NCBI RefSeq assembly: GCF_030380815.1
Contig: NZ_JAUDUY010000004.1
Coordinates: 1-64,000, forward strand
Direction of reading: 5' to 3'
From: Robiginitalea aurantiaca
GTDB taxonomy: Bacteria; Bacteroidota; Bacteroidia; Flavobacteriales; Flavobacteriaceae
DNA length: 64,000 nucleotides
Shown here: positions 54,883 through 64,000 of the stretch, piece after piece
Layout of the letters: each line of letters begins with the position of its first letter
How positions within the stretch are numbered: the stretch's first letter is position 1
Notes under the pieces: generated by a model
What the model was told of the DNA's origin: nothing
Databases searched by the model: none
The model's input: the letters and a program-made list of their open reading frames with translations, nothing else
Program-made: the position numbers and the translations under genes

Positions 54883-57729
54883 TTAGAACCATTTACGGGT
54901 GAATAGGCCGGTAAGGGTTCGGGGGCTTAACGTGATCACAAATCGAATGCGCTCGTCGTAATTTGGTCCGGCAATTTCCCATCCATTATTGGAGTAGATC
55001 GGGAAATAAAGTTCAAAATAATCCGTAACCAGATTCAAGCGAATCCCGGAATCGTAAACAAAGCGTGCAGGAACATCCTCGTTCTTTAAAAATCCGATAT
55101 CTCCGTATAATTCTATCCATCGCCATAAACTGAAACTCGTATTCCCGGTAACCAGCCATTGATTGGCAAACGGGTTTTCCAGCTTGGATTTAAACCCCCC
55201 TTCTGCGATTATCACTTGTTGACTCGTCAGGCCAGAATCCTCGGAACGTCCCAGATAATTCAAATCGAAGAGGTAATCGGTGGGTCTGTCTAGGGCGAAA
55301 CTGAAAAAATCCGAGTTGGTATCATTTCTCAGGAAAGCGCCTGCAAAAAACCGCAGATTGATTTGCCGGTTATTGATCATAAGTCTCCTGTAGTCCACAT
55401 TGAGAGCAACTTTGGTAAAGTCAGCTGAATGCTGGGCATCGGCAAACCAGGAGAAAAAGTTGATGATATTGTTGTTGAGATAGCTGTACCGAAAATTCAA
55501 TACGCTGTAATCGGGATCCGTTTCCAGATCCAGGCTGGGATCGATCGTCCGAAAGACATTTACATAGCGCATCAGCAAACTGCTTCGAATGTTGGGGATT
55601 AAGTCGTCCGGCCGCCATCCAAAGGTCACTGCAGGGGTTATCGTAGAGTATCTGGAGTTCGTTTGAAAATGGAAGGAAGAACCCCTCAGGGAATAATTCG
55701 TAACGTAGAAACCGCTTTTTCCGTGATAGTGCCTGTATTGCAGGGAGCCGCCGCCTACCAAAGCCTTTTCTCTGAGTGCGTATTGGGGGAAAACATTAAA
55801 CACAAAAGGCCTTGGGATGAGGGTTTTATTGGTAAGTCGAATCCCCGGTGCAAACCCGTCATAAATATTGAAGCTTAAAACAGGCATATAGAACACCTGG
55901 TTGTAGTACGGGTTTTCGGCGTCCCTGAAAAACTGAATTTTTAACCTCCTGTTTGAGGATAGGAATCCCCCCATCGATTTCCAGTTGTCCCTTTGACTGA
56001 ATTCCGGAATCTTCTGGTCATAGTTCAGGACAAGGCGCTTTTCACCATTATCGGGAATCTGAAAGGTTTGCGATTCCTTGAAGCTTTTGAACCAGTAGTC
56101 CGAGACCACGGTGTCATTTCGCAGTCCAAAAAGGGAAATGGGCACCCCTGTACCCGTCTTGTTCTCAAGAGTCACCTCAATGGATTCTTCCACTCTTTCG
56201 GCTTTCTTGATCTTATAGTCGATCTGGTCACTGGTCGTAACATAGGTTCTGAAAAACCAGTCTATGTCCTTTTTGGAGTAGGCCTTAAGGGTGCGTTCGA
56301 AGTCTGTGGGAACCACATTCTTCAACTTATAACTTTCAAAGAAATCTTTTATGGCCGGATCGATGATCCCTCCCCCAGAATACGCATCGAGGTACGAAAG
56401 TCCGAGCCCTGCTTTGTAAGTATTCGCGATTTTCTGGTTGAATTTAATAAGCGAATCGTTGGAAGTTGTAAGGGCCTGATCGAGATTCCTGCGCGCCATC
56501 AGCATATAAAAGAAGGAGTACTGGTCGTTGAAGTCCATCTGAGCCAGATACGTTCCTCTTAAAAGCCAGCTTTTTGAGAGTTTGCCGAGAAGCTTCTGTT
56601 CGGGATAATAAGTATCCACATAATTGATCATCAGATAGTTGATGATAGCATCTGAAATCCATTTGTCCTTTCTGGGGTTCAGAAAAATAGACTCCCTCAT
56701 ATAGCTGCTGAGGGCGGTTTTCAGGAATTTCAGTTCAAACTGGAATTGTTCATCGTAGGGACGGATAAAGGAGGGCAACTGGTTTAAGCCATACAGGGGA
56801 TTCTTATTGAAATCGATTTCACTGACCAGTAACTGCTCGTAGGGAAAGTCCCCGAGATTTTCATGGATAAATCGAATAATCCGCTCTATGGAAATACCCT
56901 GCAATATTTCGCTATACCGCCTGGATTTGATGTCGGTAACGACAAACAGGTGCGGAGTTGAATGTTTTTCAAAAGGGCCCCCTACGTTCAGGATCACATC
57001 ACAACTTTTTCTCCCGACACCTTTTAGATTGGCATATTGTTTCCCTGGAAAACTCGTAAGGCTTAAATCCACATAATTGGTCCCGAGGTAGAGGGAGTCC
57101 GGAAAGATGAAATTTATGTTCGTGTCCGTGATGTCCGTGTACAGGTCCTCCAGATTCTTGTTGGAGTACAGGTTCCAGATGGAATCGTAAACAGCAGGAG
57201 TCAGGTACCAGTCTTTGAGGTAGTAGCTTCCATCTGCCCCATATCCGTATGGGGTAAACTTATTTGAGGGTAACTTAACGGTATAGGTTAAAAGAAGTTT
57301 GGCTGAGTCGCCTGGCGGCAGGGGAGTATTAAGGGTAAACCGGATAATGTCCCTGCCCGGTAAGTGTTCCCATTCGATGTTGCGATAGTCCTGGTCGGAT
57401 ACTGCCAGAATGTTTGTCGAGCCCCGCTCAGATTCTTTTGCCAGGTGCAGGGATTTGATGAACTCTTCCGAAAACCTTTGGGCAAGTGCCGTCGTTTTAT
57501 CTGAATAGGAATTGGCCCAGTCATTAAAATAGAGCTCTCTAAGGACATCTTCGGAATCGTTGACATAGGTGAACTCCTGTTGGATTTCAATAAGTTTTGT
57601 TTCCTGATCCAGGGTAGCAGTCATTCTGTTCTGATGATGCTGGGCAAAGGAAGCCCAGGGCATATTCAGGATGAAAATGAATGTCCCAAAAAACCGCAGC
57701 ATGGGGGGGTATGCCAGATCAGGTTTCAT
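54883..57729 (-). CDS. M1-peptidase-like protein without zinc site, fused to a C-terminal beta-barrel
   Basis: 948 residues with a signal peptide (start possibly at Met10; FFGTFIFILNMPWASFAQ). Residues 30-380 follow the M1 aminopeptidase plan, but where HExxH...E should be (333-375) the sequence reads TALSSYMRESIFL and WISDAIINYLM: the zinc ligands are gone. From about 560 to the end the chain is built of alternating amphipathic strands ending in an aromatic (TRKWF), as in outer-membrane barrels. Likely an inactive peptidase-like domain exposed on or under the outer membrane. 3 bases behind the LOG gene. Family fold is inferred; loss of the zinc motif is visible. Confidence 0.75.
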   Translation of the reverse strand: MKPDLAYPPMLRFFGTFIFILNMPWASFAQHHQNRMTATLDQETKLIEIQQEFTYVNDSEDVLRELYFNDWANSYSDKTTALAQRFSEEFIKSLHLAKESERGSTNILAVSDQDYRNIEWEHLPGRDIIRFTLNTPLPPGDSAKLLLTYTVKLPSNKFTPYGYGADGSYYLKDWYLTPAVYDSIWNLYSNKNLEDLYTDITDTNINFIFPDSLYLGTNYVDLSLTSFPGKQYANLKGVGRKSCDVILNVGGPFEKHSTPHLFVVTDIKSRRYSEILQGISIERIIRFIHENLGDFPYEQLLVSEIDFNKNPLYGLNQLPSFIRPYDEQFQFELKFLKTALSSYMRESIFLNPRKDKWISDAIINYLMINYVDTYYPEQKLLGKLSKSWLLRGTYLAQMDFNDQYSFFYMLMARRNLDQALTTSNDSLIKFNQKIANTYKAGLGLSYLDAYSGGGIIDPAIKDFFESYKLKNVVPTDFERTLKAYSKKDIDWFFRTYVTTSDQIDYKIKKAERVEESIEVTLENKTGTGVPISLFGLRNDTVVSDYWFKSFKESQTFQIPDNGEKRLVLNYDQKIPEFSQRDNWKSMGGFLSSNRRLKIQFFRDAENPYYNQVFYMPVLSFNIYDGFAPGIRLTNKTLIPRPFVFNVFPQYALREKALVGGGSLQYRHYHGKSGFYVTNYSLRGSSFHFQTNSRYSTITPAVTFGWRPDDLIPNIRSSLLMRYVNVFRTIDPSLDLETDPDYSVLNFRYSYLNNNIINFFSWFADAQHSADFTKVALNVDYRRLMINNRQINLRFFAGAFLRNDTNSDFFSFALDRPTDYLFDLNYLGRSEDSGLTSQQVIIAEGGFKSKLENPFANQWLVTGNTSFSLWRWIELYGDIGFLKNEDVPARFVYDSGIRLNLVTDYFELYFPIYSNNGWEIAGPNYDERIRFVITLSPRTLTGLFTRKWF

Positions 57730-57732
57730 GAA

Positions 57733-58419
57733 TCAGAAGTTCGGAGCCAGCATATGCCCTTTGTAAAAGCTATCTATCAATGAAACTACTTCATCTGCCG
57801 TATCTACCAGCCGTATTAAATCGAGATCCTCAGGAGAAATATTCCCGGCTGCCAACATCGTATCCTTGATCCAGTCCAATAAGCCGGACCAGAATTCCGT
57901 GCCCACCAGGATAATCGGGAATTGCGCAATTTTCTCAGTCTGTATTAGGGTAAGGGCTTCAAAGAGTTCGTCCAGGGTGCCAAATCCACCGGGCATGACC
58001 ACAAAGCCCTGGGCGTATTTAACAAACATCACTTTTCTGACGAAGAAATAATCGAAATCCAGACTTTTATCCTTGTCGATATACGGATTGTCGTTTTGTT
58101 CGAAAGGGAGATCGATATTAAGACCAACTGAAGTTCCCCCGGCAATACTGGCACCCCTGTTCCCAGCTTCCATGATCCCGGGACCCCCGCCGGTGATGAT
58201 CCCATAGCCCGAATTCGAGAGCTGTTGGCAAACAGACACAGTTAATTTGTAATAAGGGTGATCGGGTTTGGTGCGGGCTGAACCAAAAATACTGACACAA
58301 GGACCGATGACACTCATCTTTTCATACCCATTGACGAATTCTCCCATTATTTTGAATATCGCCCAGGAATCGTTGGTTTTGATCTCGTTCCATCCCTTGA
58401 TTTGCTGTTCTTTTTTCAT
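57733..58419 (-). CDS. LOG family protein (TIGR00730 type)
   Basis: 228 residues. Rossmann-like fold with GGGPGIMEAGNRGA and the nucleotide-binding PGGFGTLDELFE. Family members hydrolyse nucleoside 5'-monophosphates to base and ribose-5-phosphate, and in plants activate cytokinins. The conserved Arg/Glu of the active site (MEAGNRGA; TLDELFE) are present. Lies between uvrA and the M1-like gene on one strand, gaps 46 and 3 bases. Confidence 0.88.
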   Translation of the reverse strand: MKKEQQIKGWNEIKTNDSWAIFKIMGEFVNGYEKMSVIGPCVSIFGSARTKPDHPYYKLTVSVCQQLSNSGYGIITGGGPGIMEAGNRGASIAGGTSVGLNIDLPFEQNDNPYIDKDKSLDFDYFFVRKVMFVKYAQGFVVMPGGFGTLDELFEALTLIQTEKIAQFPIILVGTEFWSGLLDWIKDTMLAAGNISPEDLDLIRLVDTADEVVSLIDSFYKGHMLAPNF

Positions 58420-58465
58420 AATGTAGTATTAAACGTCTGTAAAGGCTAAAATGTATAATGAGCTA

Positions 58466-61321
58466 TCAACTTGTGACTAATTCATCCGGGAAGAGTTCCC
58501 GTTTTAAAAATTGGGCCGTATAGCTTTTAGGATGCTGGGCCACTTCTTCCGGCGTGCCCTCACATACGATTTCACCACCGCCACGGCCACCTTCATATCC
58601 AATATCGATTATATGATCCACTATTTTGATAACGTCCATATTGTGCTCGATCACCAGGACGGTATTTCCTTTGTCCACAAGTTTGTGCAGCACGTCCATC
58701 AAGACGCGAATATCCTCAAAATGCAATCCTGTAGTAGGCTCATCCAGAATGTAAAAGGTGTTTCCGGTATCTCGTTTGGAGAGTTCAGTTGCGAGTTTTA
58801 CCCTTTGGGCTTCTCCGCCCGACAGGGTGGTGCTTTGTTGACCGAGTGAAATATATCCAAGTCCCACGTCCTGAATCGTTTTGAGTTTCCGGTAAATTTT
58901 TGGGATATGTTCAAAGAATTCAACAGCTTCATCAACCGTCATCTCAAGAACATCCGCTATAGATTTCCCTTTATACCGAATCTCAAGTGTTTCCCGGTTA
59001 AAGCGTTTTCCGTTGCAGGTTTCACAATCTACGTAGACATCCGGCAGGAAATTCATTTCAATAACCCTCAATCCACCCCCCTGGCAAGTCTCACATCTTC
59101 CTCCCTTGACATTAAAACTAAACCGGCCTGGTTTATAACCGCGAATGGAAGCTTCCGTGGTTTTGGCAAATAAGGCCCGAATTTCGCTGAAGACACCGGT
59201 ATAGGTCGCCGGATTGGATCTCGGCGTACGTCCGATAGGTGCCTGGTTGATGTCGATAACCTTATCGATATGCTCAAGGCCCGTAATTTTCTTGTAGGGT
59301 TTTGGCTTTTTTACCCCGTTAAAATAATGGGCATTCATAATGGGGTAGAGGGTCTCATTGATCAATGTTGACTTTCCGCTTCCGGAAACTCCGGTAACCC
59401 CGATCATTTTGCCCAGGGGAAAAGATGCTGTAATGTTTTTAAGGTTATGTCCGCTGCACCCCTGAAGGAGAATATGTTTTCCTGTCCCTTCCCGGCGTCT
59501 GGTCGGGATATTGATATCCTTGCGACCACTGAGGTAATCCGCAGTAAGGGTGTCGTGCATATGCAGCGATTCCGGTGGGCCTTCAGAAATGATCTTTCCG
59601 CCGTGTTTCCCGGCCCTCGGGCCTATGTCGATCACATAATCGGATTCTTCGATCATTTCCCGGTCGTGTTCCACGACAATCACTGAATTCCCCGTATCGC
59701 GAAGGGCTTTCAGGGATCGGATAAGGCGGTTGTTATCTCTTTGGTGCAGTCCGATGCTGGGCTCGTCCAATATATAGAGGACCCCAACAAGCTGGGACCC
59801 GATCTGGGTCGCGAGCCGGATACGTTGTGCTTCCCCTCCGGATAGGGTTTTAGAGCCGCGGTCCAGGGAGAGGTATTCAAGCCCCACATCGAGCAGGAAC
59901 TTAAGACGGGTTCTGATCTCCTTGAGGACTTCCTCTGCGATTATTTTCTGATCCCCTTTGATATCCCCGGAAAGGTTTTCAAAAAAAACAGCCAGCTCTC
60001 CAATATCCATAGCGGCGAGATCCGCAATACTCTTCCCGCCAACTTTAAAGTAAAGGGCTTCTTTGCGCAGCCGGCTTCCTCCACAAGATGGACAGGGGAT
60101 GCGATCCATATATTCTTTCGCCCATCTTTTGATATGTACGGAATTACTTTCTTTAAACTGGCTTTTTAAAAATGCCGCAATTCCCTCGTAATCAATTTTA
60201 TATTGTCTGCGAACCCCAAGGCTCTTGGAATCTACTTCAAAACGCTCATCCCCTCCATTGAGGATTACGTCCAGGGCCTCTTCCGGTATGGCTGAGATCG
60301 GGTCTTCAAGCAAAAAGCCATATCGGAGGCCAATAGTTTCCAATTGCTTAAACGCCCAGGACTTCTTAAACTCCCCTAAGGGTGCAATCCCACCTCCTTT
60401 AATGGATTTTGAAGGGTCGGGAATTATTTTTCTGGGGTTAACTTCATAGATATGGCCCAATCCATTGCACTGTTCGCACATGCCCCTGGGGGAGTTAAAG
60501 GAGAACGTATTGGGTTCCGGAAGGGCGTAGGAGATACCGGACTCCGGACACATCAGGTCCCGGCTAAAATACCTCGGGGCATTTGATTCGGCCCCAAGTA
60601 CCATCAGTACATCGTCTCCGGTATACATGGCTGTTCGAATGCTTTCATCCAGTCGTTTAAGGGTTTCAGCTCCCTTGGAGACCTGCAGACGGTCAATCAC
60701 GATTTCAATATCGTGCGTTTTATAGCGGTCTACCTTCATGCCTTTTTCGAGATCGACTATTTCTCCGTCAACCCTTACTTTGACAAAACCCTGCTTGGCA
60801 ATTTGTTCGAAAAGCTCCCTGTAATGTCCCTTGCGAGAGCGAATAACAGGGGCGAGGATACTAATCCGCTTGCCGTCGTATTCCGAGACTATGAGATCCC
60901 TGATCTGCTCATCGGTATAGCTAACCATTTTCTTGCCAGTATTGTAGCTGTAGGCTTCGGAAGCCCTGGCAAAAAGGAGCCTTAGAAAATCGTAAACCTC
61001 CGTTATGGTGCCAACGGTCGATCGGGGTGAACGGGAGGTCGTTTTCTGTTCGATTGCGATAACCGGGGATAAACCATCAATTTTATCCACGTCCGGCCGT
61101 TCCAGGCTTCCCAGGAATTGGCGGACGTAAGAAGAAAAGGTCTCGATATAGCGGCGCTGCCCTTCCGCATAGATGGTGTCAAAGGCCAGGGAGGACTTCC
61201 CGCTCCCTGAGAGGCCCGTAATTACCACGAGTTTTTCTCTGGGGATCTCGACATCGATATCCTTGAGGTTGTGGACTCTGGCGCCCTGTACGGAAATAAT
61301 TTGATCGTTGGAAAACTTCAT
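58466..61321 (-). CDS. uvrA: Excinuclease ABC subunit A
   Basis: 951 residues, full length. Two ABC ATPase halves: Walker [15 protein letters not shown] (N half) and [14 protein letters not shown] (C half), signatures LSGGEAQRI and LSGGEAQRV, and zinc fingers with [24 protein letters not shown] and CETCNGKRF. Damage recognition in nucleotide excision repair; partner of UvrB and UvrD. Divergent from the gene at 61432. Confidence 0.98.
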   Translation of the reverse strand: MKFSNDQIISVQGARVHNLKDIDVEIPREKLVVITGLSGSGKSSLAFDTIYAEGQRRYIETFSSYVRQFLGSLERPDVDKIDGLSPVIAIEQKTTSRSPRSTVGTITEVYDFLRLLFARASEAYSYNTGKKMVSYTDEQIRDLIVSEYDGKRISILAPVIRSRKGHYRELFEQIAKQGFVKVRVDGEIVDLEKGMKVDRYKTHDIEIVIDRLQVSKGAETLKRLDESIRTAMYTGDDVLMVLGAESNAPRYFSRDLMCPESGISYALPEPNTFSFNSPRGMCEQCNGLGHIYEVNPRKIIPDPSKSIKGGGIAPLGEFKKSWAFKQLETIGLRYGFLLEDPISAIPEEALDVILNGGDERFEVDSKSLGVRRQYKIDYEGIAAFLKSQFKESNSVHIKRWAKEYMDRIPCPSCGGSRLRKEALYFKVGGKSIADLAAMDIGELAVFFENLSGDIKGDQKIIAEEVLKEIRTRLKFLLDVGLEYLSLDRGSKTLSGGEAQRIRLATQIGSQLVGVLYILDEPSIGLHQRDNNRLIRSLKALRDTGNSVIVVEHDREMIEESDYVIDIGPRAGKHGGKIISEGPPESLHMHDTLTADYLSGRKDINIPTRRREGTGKHILLQGCSGHNLKNITASFPLGKMIGVTGVSGSGKSTLINETLYPIMNAHYFNGVKKPKPYKKITGLEHIDKVIDINQAPIGRTPRSNPATYTGVFSEIRALFAKTTEASIRGYKPGRFSFNVKGGRCETCQGGGLRVIEMNFLPDVYVDCETCNGKRFNRETLEIRYKGKSIADVLEMTVDEAVEFFEHIPKIYRKLKTIQDVGLGYISLGQQSTTLSGGEAQRVKLATELSKRDTGNTFYILDEPTTGLHFEDIRVLMDVLHKLVDKGNTVLVIEHNMDVIKIVDHIIDIGYEGGRGGGEIVCEGTPEEVAQHPKSYTAQFLKRELFPDELVTS

Positions 61322-61336
61322 GATTTAGACAAGTCG

Positions 61337-61367
61337 CGAAATTACGATTTTGACATGTAATTACGAA
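61337..61367 (-). promoter_or_regulatory. Promoter of uvrA
   Basis: On the minus strand TAATTTCG (61337-61344), with TTCG exactly 19 bases upstream (61364-61367): one mismatch in each box to TTTG-N19-TAnnTTTG. 15 bases to the uvrA ATG. Confidence 0.55.
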
Positions 61368-61383
61368 GCAGCCCTTGTTTTAG

Positions 61384-61414
61384 TTGGTTAATAAAAATTG
61401 CCGACTTAATTTCG
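61384..61414 (+). promoter_or_regulatory. Promoter of the gene at 61432
   Basis: TTGG (61384-61387), 19 bases, TAATTTCG (61407-61414), the same -7 variant as in the divergent uvrA promoter. 17 bases to the ATG. Confidence 0.5.
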
Positions 61415-61431
61415 TTCTCAAAGACAAGCTT

Positions 61432-61965
61432 ATGAAGTTAATGGGGATTGGTTCGAGAATTTCGCACCCGGATTTTGGCAAGGGTGTTATTATCAATGTG
61501 AGTTCGGATCACTACTGGGTGTCATTTATAGATTCGGGAATTGAGACTATCGATATAGGCTCCGATTTTGAGGTTATAGAAGCCGTGCGCGAAGAAGTAG
61601 ATACCATTAGTTTTTCCGAGGTTGAAACCATTTTGACAGACATACTCCGGAAGTGGAGCGATGTTACCTCTTTGGTAGCCTTTTCTGACAAATGGAAGGG
61701 AGGGACTATGATTTTACAACCCGGAGATCCCAATCTGACGTCAAAGGAGATTTCCATCACCTCATTTTTTCATAAAATAGTCATGGTACGCGACCGGTTG
61801 CGAGTGCTTGAACAAAAAATCAATTCGAACAAGCAACTCGATGATCAGGAAAAGGTCGAAATGCAGCAATACGTTACCCGTATTTACGGAAGCCTTACAA
61901 CCTTTAACGTCTTGTTTAAAAACAAAAGCGATCAGTTTGTAGGGGAACGCAGTGAAAAGTCCTAG
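61432..61965 (+). CDS. Hypothetical protein with a KOW/Tudor-like N-terminal domain
   Basis: 177 residues from the ATG at 61432; a frame from 61384 would include the promoter. The N terminus (MGIGSRISHPDFGKGVIINV) resembles the Tudor-like fold found at the end of the UvrD protein in this window (LVDHSRFGKGTVLKI), used there for protein or RNA-polymerase contact. The rest is helical with a charged C terminus. Conserved in flavobacteria as far as I recall; function unknown. Shares its control region with uvrA. Confidence 0.7.
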   Translation: MKLMGIGSRISHPDFGKGVIINVSSDHYWVSFIDSGIETIDIGSDFEVIEAVREEVDTISFSEVETILTDILRKWSDVTSLVAFSDKWKGGTMILQPGDPNLTSKEISITSFFHKIVMVRDRLRVLEQKINSNKQLDDQEKVEMQQYVTRIYGSLTTFNVLFKNKSDQFVGERSEKS

Positions 61966-61978
61966 TACATTGGCGACC

Positions 61979-62743
61979 TTAAACAGCCTGCTGCTCTATT
62001 TCCTGAGCCCATTTTTTATTTCTGCCCAACATTTGAGTTCGACCTCCTGAACTCGACGCCTCCTTCGATCTGACACCGGGCTTTATTTTTTGGAGGGTGT
62101 ACTTCCTTTGTTTTTCAAGATTCCCGTAAGCGGTTGATGCCCTGTTTGGCCTATCAAACTGCTCAGCGGACGAAAGAAAGAGCCCTCCGGCCATAGCACT
62201 GAGGGCCTGATTACGCCGCCTATCCACGACAACCCAGGGATCTGAGTGAAAGCGGGATCTGCAAAACCGTGAGAGGAGTGGAAGTACATGATGTTCAGCA
62301 CTTATTTCAGCAAACCAAATTCCATCATCCGTTTGTTGAAATTGCATGCGCTGTTCCAGGGTCAATTTTTCTTTCGAAACTTCCCTGGTAGCGGTTGACA
62401 GCTCAGCATTCATGGCGTTTTCTGGGACAGCCGTACTGTGCAATTCAGGGTTTAACTGCCTGATGATGTAGCGATATACGTCGGAAAGCAGGTCTTTATT
62501 TTTATGAAGGAAGCAGTAATAAACACGCTTCTGAACTTCAGTTCCCTTAAACCCCAGCTCATTCCAGATCCGTTTGGCTTTTGTATTATCGGTTTCAATC
62601 CTTGAATCCGGTCCAAATAGCTGAAGGGTATTCTGATCTTCTGCTCCGCTAAATTTTAAATGGGCGTACCCTTCAGACTGTCCCCTGGAAACCGCAGTTA
62701 AATATCCCGTGAAACTCCCGTCGAACATAAAAATTGGTTGCAT
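61979..62743 (-). CDS. Putative DNA repair protein, TIGR03915/DUF4130 type
   Basis: About 254 residues from the Met at 62743 (MQPIFMFDGSFTGYLTAV). The family pattern is seen in FDGSF (6-10), RVYYCFL, and GIWFAEISAEHHVLPLL followed by SRFCRSRFHSDPWVVVDRRR. Members are usually paired with a radical SAM DNA-repair protein, not seen here. The last 80 residues (LSSAEQFDRPNRASTAYGN onward) look degenerate relative to the family ending. It diverges from the S24 repressor across a cluster of palindromes, which suggests SOS-type control. Activity unproven. Confidence 0.7.
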   Translation of the reverse strand: MQPIFMFDGSFTGYLTAVSRGQSEGYAHLKFSGAEDQNTLQLFGPDSRIETDNTKAKRIWNELGFKGTEVQKRVYYCFLHKNKDLLSDVYRYIIRQLNPELHSTAVPENAMNAELSTATREVSKEKLTLEQRMQFQQTDDGIWFAEISAEHHVLPLLSRFCRSRFHSDPWVVVDRRRNQALSAMAGGLFLSSAEQFDRPNRASTAYGNLEKQRKYTLQKIKPGVRSKEASSSGGRTQMLGRNKKWAQEIEQQAV

Positions 62744-62754
62744 AATAAATAGAA

Positions 62755-62769
62755 TTGGAATATATCCAA
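62755..62769. promoter_or_regulatory. Palindromic operator 1
   Basis: TTGGAATATATCCAA, 15 bases, TTGGA arms with AATAT/ATATT centre. Lies between the divergent repair gene and the S24 repressor. Confidence 0.6.
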
Positions 62770-62772
62770 ATA

Positions 62773-62789
62773 TATGGATATAAACCATA
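62773..62789. promoter_or_regulatory. Palindromic operator 2
   Basis: TATGG and CCATA arms with a 7-base spacer. The TGG/CCA arms match those of the flanking sites, so it is probably another half-occupied or lower-affinity site. Confidence 0.45.
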
Positions 62790-62815
62790 ATATGGAAATA
62801 ATCCTATATATTTAA

Positions 62816-62828
62816 TGGATTATATCCA
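62816..62828. promoter_or_regulatory. Palindromic operator 3
   Basis: TGGATTATATCCA, 13 bases, same TGGA/TCCA arms as site 1. Between the divergent starts, 63 bases before the repressor ATG. Confidence 0.6.
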
Positions 62829-62890
62829 ATTTTTAATAGTTTTGGGTATTCGGCACATGGTGTTTCACAGGATTAAAGGAAGTGGCAATT

Positions 62891-63646
62891 ATGGAAAATG
62901 AAATTGTAATCAAGCGATTTACGGAAGTCAGAAGGGACTTGGGATTCACCCAGGCCGAGTTTGCCGGCAAATTGGGGATACCCAGTACAACGGCGGATAT
63001 AGAACGCGGTCGTACCCGCCTTACAGGCAAGGTGGTAGCCGAGCTGCTGCGCCTTTATCGCATCAATCCGCTCTGGTTGTATGGGGAAAGCACCAAGCGG
63101 TATTTGGATACGGAATCCGTGAGCGTGATGCCAAAAGTGGTCAGTGTCGATTCTGCGGAAAATGAAAATATCCTTCTGGTGAACGCCAAAGCTGCAGCCG
63201 GATATCCTCAGAACATTCAGGATACCAGTTGGTACCGCAAACTTCCGGCCTTTGATTTACCCCTTCCCCAATTTCGGAATGCGTCCTATCGCGGTTTTCA
63301 GGTTGAAGGGGATAGTATGCTGCCTAACCTCAGTCCGGGTGATTGGGTTCTGGCCCGGGGGATTGAAAATTGGGATGATATTAATGGAAATCGGATCTAT
63401 GTCATCGTGCTTAAGGATGCGGTAGTCGTAAAAAAAATAGAAAAAATTCCGGGAACAGAGCGGGTACGGATGATTTCGCTCAATGGATCTTACCTGCCCT
63501 ACGAAGTGGATACGAAGGACATTCAGGAAGTATGGCTTGTGAGCAGCAAGATCACATTCGGACTGGAGGCAACTACTGAGAATGGATTGCTGAGGGAATT
63601 AAAGCAGTCCATGGAAGAACTCAAGGAGAAACTTGGGGCTTCATGA
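62891..63646 (+). CDS. LexA-like XRE-HTH / S24 peptidase repressor
   Basis: 251 residues from the ATG (a GTG 9 bases earlier is possible). N-terminal Cro/XRE helix-turn-helix (VRRDLGFTQAEFAGKLGI, 13-30, recognition helix after PSTTADIERG). C-terminal S24 self-cleavage domain: cleavage pair Ala103-Gly104 (KAAAG), nucleophile Ser142 in VEGDSMLPNL, general base Lys181. DNA-damage-triggered self-cleavage and derepression are expected. Palindromic sites fill the 130 bases before it, so it probably represses itself and the divergent repair gene. Its stop overlaps the next ATG (ATGA). Confidence 0.9.
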   Translation: MENEIVIKRFTEVRRDLGFTQAEFAGKLGIPSTTADIERGRTRLTGKVVAELLRLYRINPLWLYGESTKRYLDTESVSVMPKVVSVDSAENENILLVNAKAAAGYPQNIQDTSWYRKLPAFDLPLPQFRNASYRGFQVEGDSMLPNLSPGDWVLARGIENWDDINGNRIYVIVLKDAVVVKKIEKIPGTERVRMISLNGSYLPYEVDTKDIQEVWLVSSKITFGLEATTENGLLRELKQSMEELKEKLGAS

Positions 63647-64000
63647 AAATGGCAATATGGATTTTACTGGCAGGATTGTTTTTTAACCCCTCATATGGGG
63701 CAGTGCCAACGGACACCCTTTTGGTCGGATATACCCTGGCACCTCCGTTCATTTATGAAGATGATAAAGGAGTTCTGGATGGGCTGAACTATCGGATCTG
63801 GGAGGAAATATCAAAAAGGGAAGGCTATACCAGCAGGTTTGTCCGATTGTCTTATGAACAGACGCTGACCTCCCTTGAGAGCGGCAGTATCGACATATCT
63901 ATAACACCCCTGAGCCTGACGGCGGCACGCGGAGCTAAATTCCAGTTTACAACCCCTTACTACGCCTCTCACGGGGCGGTGGCCGTCATTGCTCCATCTG
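63643..64000 (+). CDS. Ionotropic-glutamate-receptor-like / solute-binding family 3 protein (partial)
   Basis: 119 residues before the window ends. Signal peptide (IWILLAGLFFNPSYGA), then a family 3 binding fold: VGYTLAPPFIYEDDKGVLDG, a helix, SLESGSIDISITPLSLTAARG, FTTPYYASHGAVAVI. The order matches bacterial glutamate-gated potassium channels of the GluR0 type (LDILIGPISVT segment) at least as well as plain ABC binding proteins; the pore would lie off the edge. It overlaps the repressor stop by four bases. Confidence 0.7.
   Translation, partial: MKMAIWILLAGLFFNPSYGAVPTDTLLVGYTLAPPFIYEDDKGVLDGLNYRIWEEISKREGYTSRFVRLSYEQTLTSLESGSIDISITPLSLTAARGAKFQFTTPYYASHGAVAVIAPS

Noticed and set aside
62083-62301. 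Frameshift in the TIGR03915-type gene
   Set aside because: None of the other frames gives the expected family C terminus, so the odd ending is probably true divergence or degeneration.

Overview
The window is chromosomal DNA from a member of the Bacteroidota, most likely a marine flavobacterium (family Flavobacteriaceae). The evidence is the gene families present (DUF6090, a probable DUF7935 protein, a fused branched-chain keto-acid dehydrogenase E1, an HSDR_N-type protein beside holA, gliding-clade style OmpA lipoproteins), promoters of the Bacteroidota type (TTTG, 19-20 bases, TAnnTTTG), and genes that rarely have a strong Shine-Dalgarno. No tRNA, rRNA or CRISPR array was seen.

Layout. 1-4883 is the right-hand part of an integrated element. 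It carries a frameshifted AT-rich gene, a small serine recombinase with a clear promoter, a leftward operon of small unknown proteins with overlapping start/stop codons (including a ribbon-helix-helix protein and a candidate PD-(D/E)XK nuclease), and a leftward helix-turn-helix protein. The element ends inside yifB (comM), whose C-terminal half survives at 4884-5597. Natural-competence helicase genes of this family are known island targets in other phyla. 5600-18500 is a mixed accessory-looking stretch: two DUF6090 membrane proteins, a small outer-membrane protein, a class C beta-lactamase-like hydrolase, a YpfJ-type zinc peptidase, an exported amidohydrolase, a class V PLP enzyme, an MFS transporter, a Tat-exported HisC-like aminotransferase, and several small proteins.

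18634-22143 is a 5-oxoproline operon: an atypical Nramp-family (YcsG-like) transporter followed by pxpA, pxpB and pxpC. 23156-30312 holds ilvD-ilvB-ilvN-ilvC and gapN. Convergent to it lies leuC-leuD plus a LeuA/CimA-family synthase that looks more like a citramalate synthase. No ilvA and no leuB occur here, so isoleucine may be made from pyruvate.

34130-64000 is mainly housekeeping. DNA repair and replication genes are recG, uvrD/pcrA, holA and uvrA. Peptidases are an M1 enzyme with a patatin lipase, an M20 enzyme with a periplasmic DsrE protein, and a degenerate M1-like protein fused to a probable beta-barrel. Envelope genes include two paralogous coiled-coil/OmpA proteins and a GT2 glycosyltransferase. 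Also present are a kinase/PLP phospho-lyase fusion and the E1 dehydrogenase. The right end has a LexA-like S24 repressor with a cluster of palindromic operators, diverging from a putative DNA-repair gene (TIGR03915/DUF4130 type) and running into a glutamate-receptor-like binding protein that is cut by the window edge.

All assignments rest on reading motifs by eye; no database search was run.
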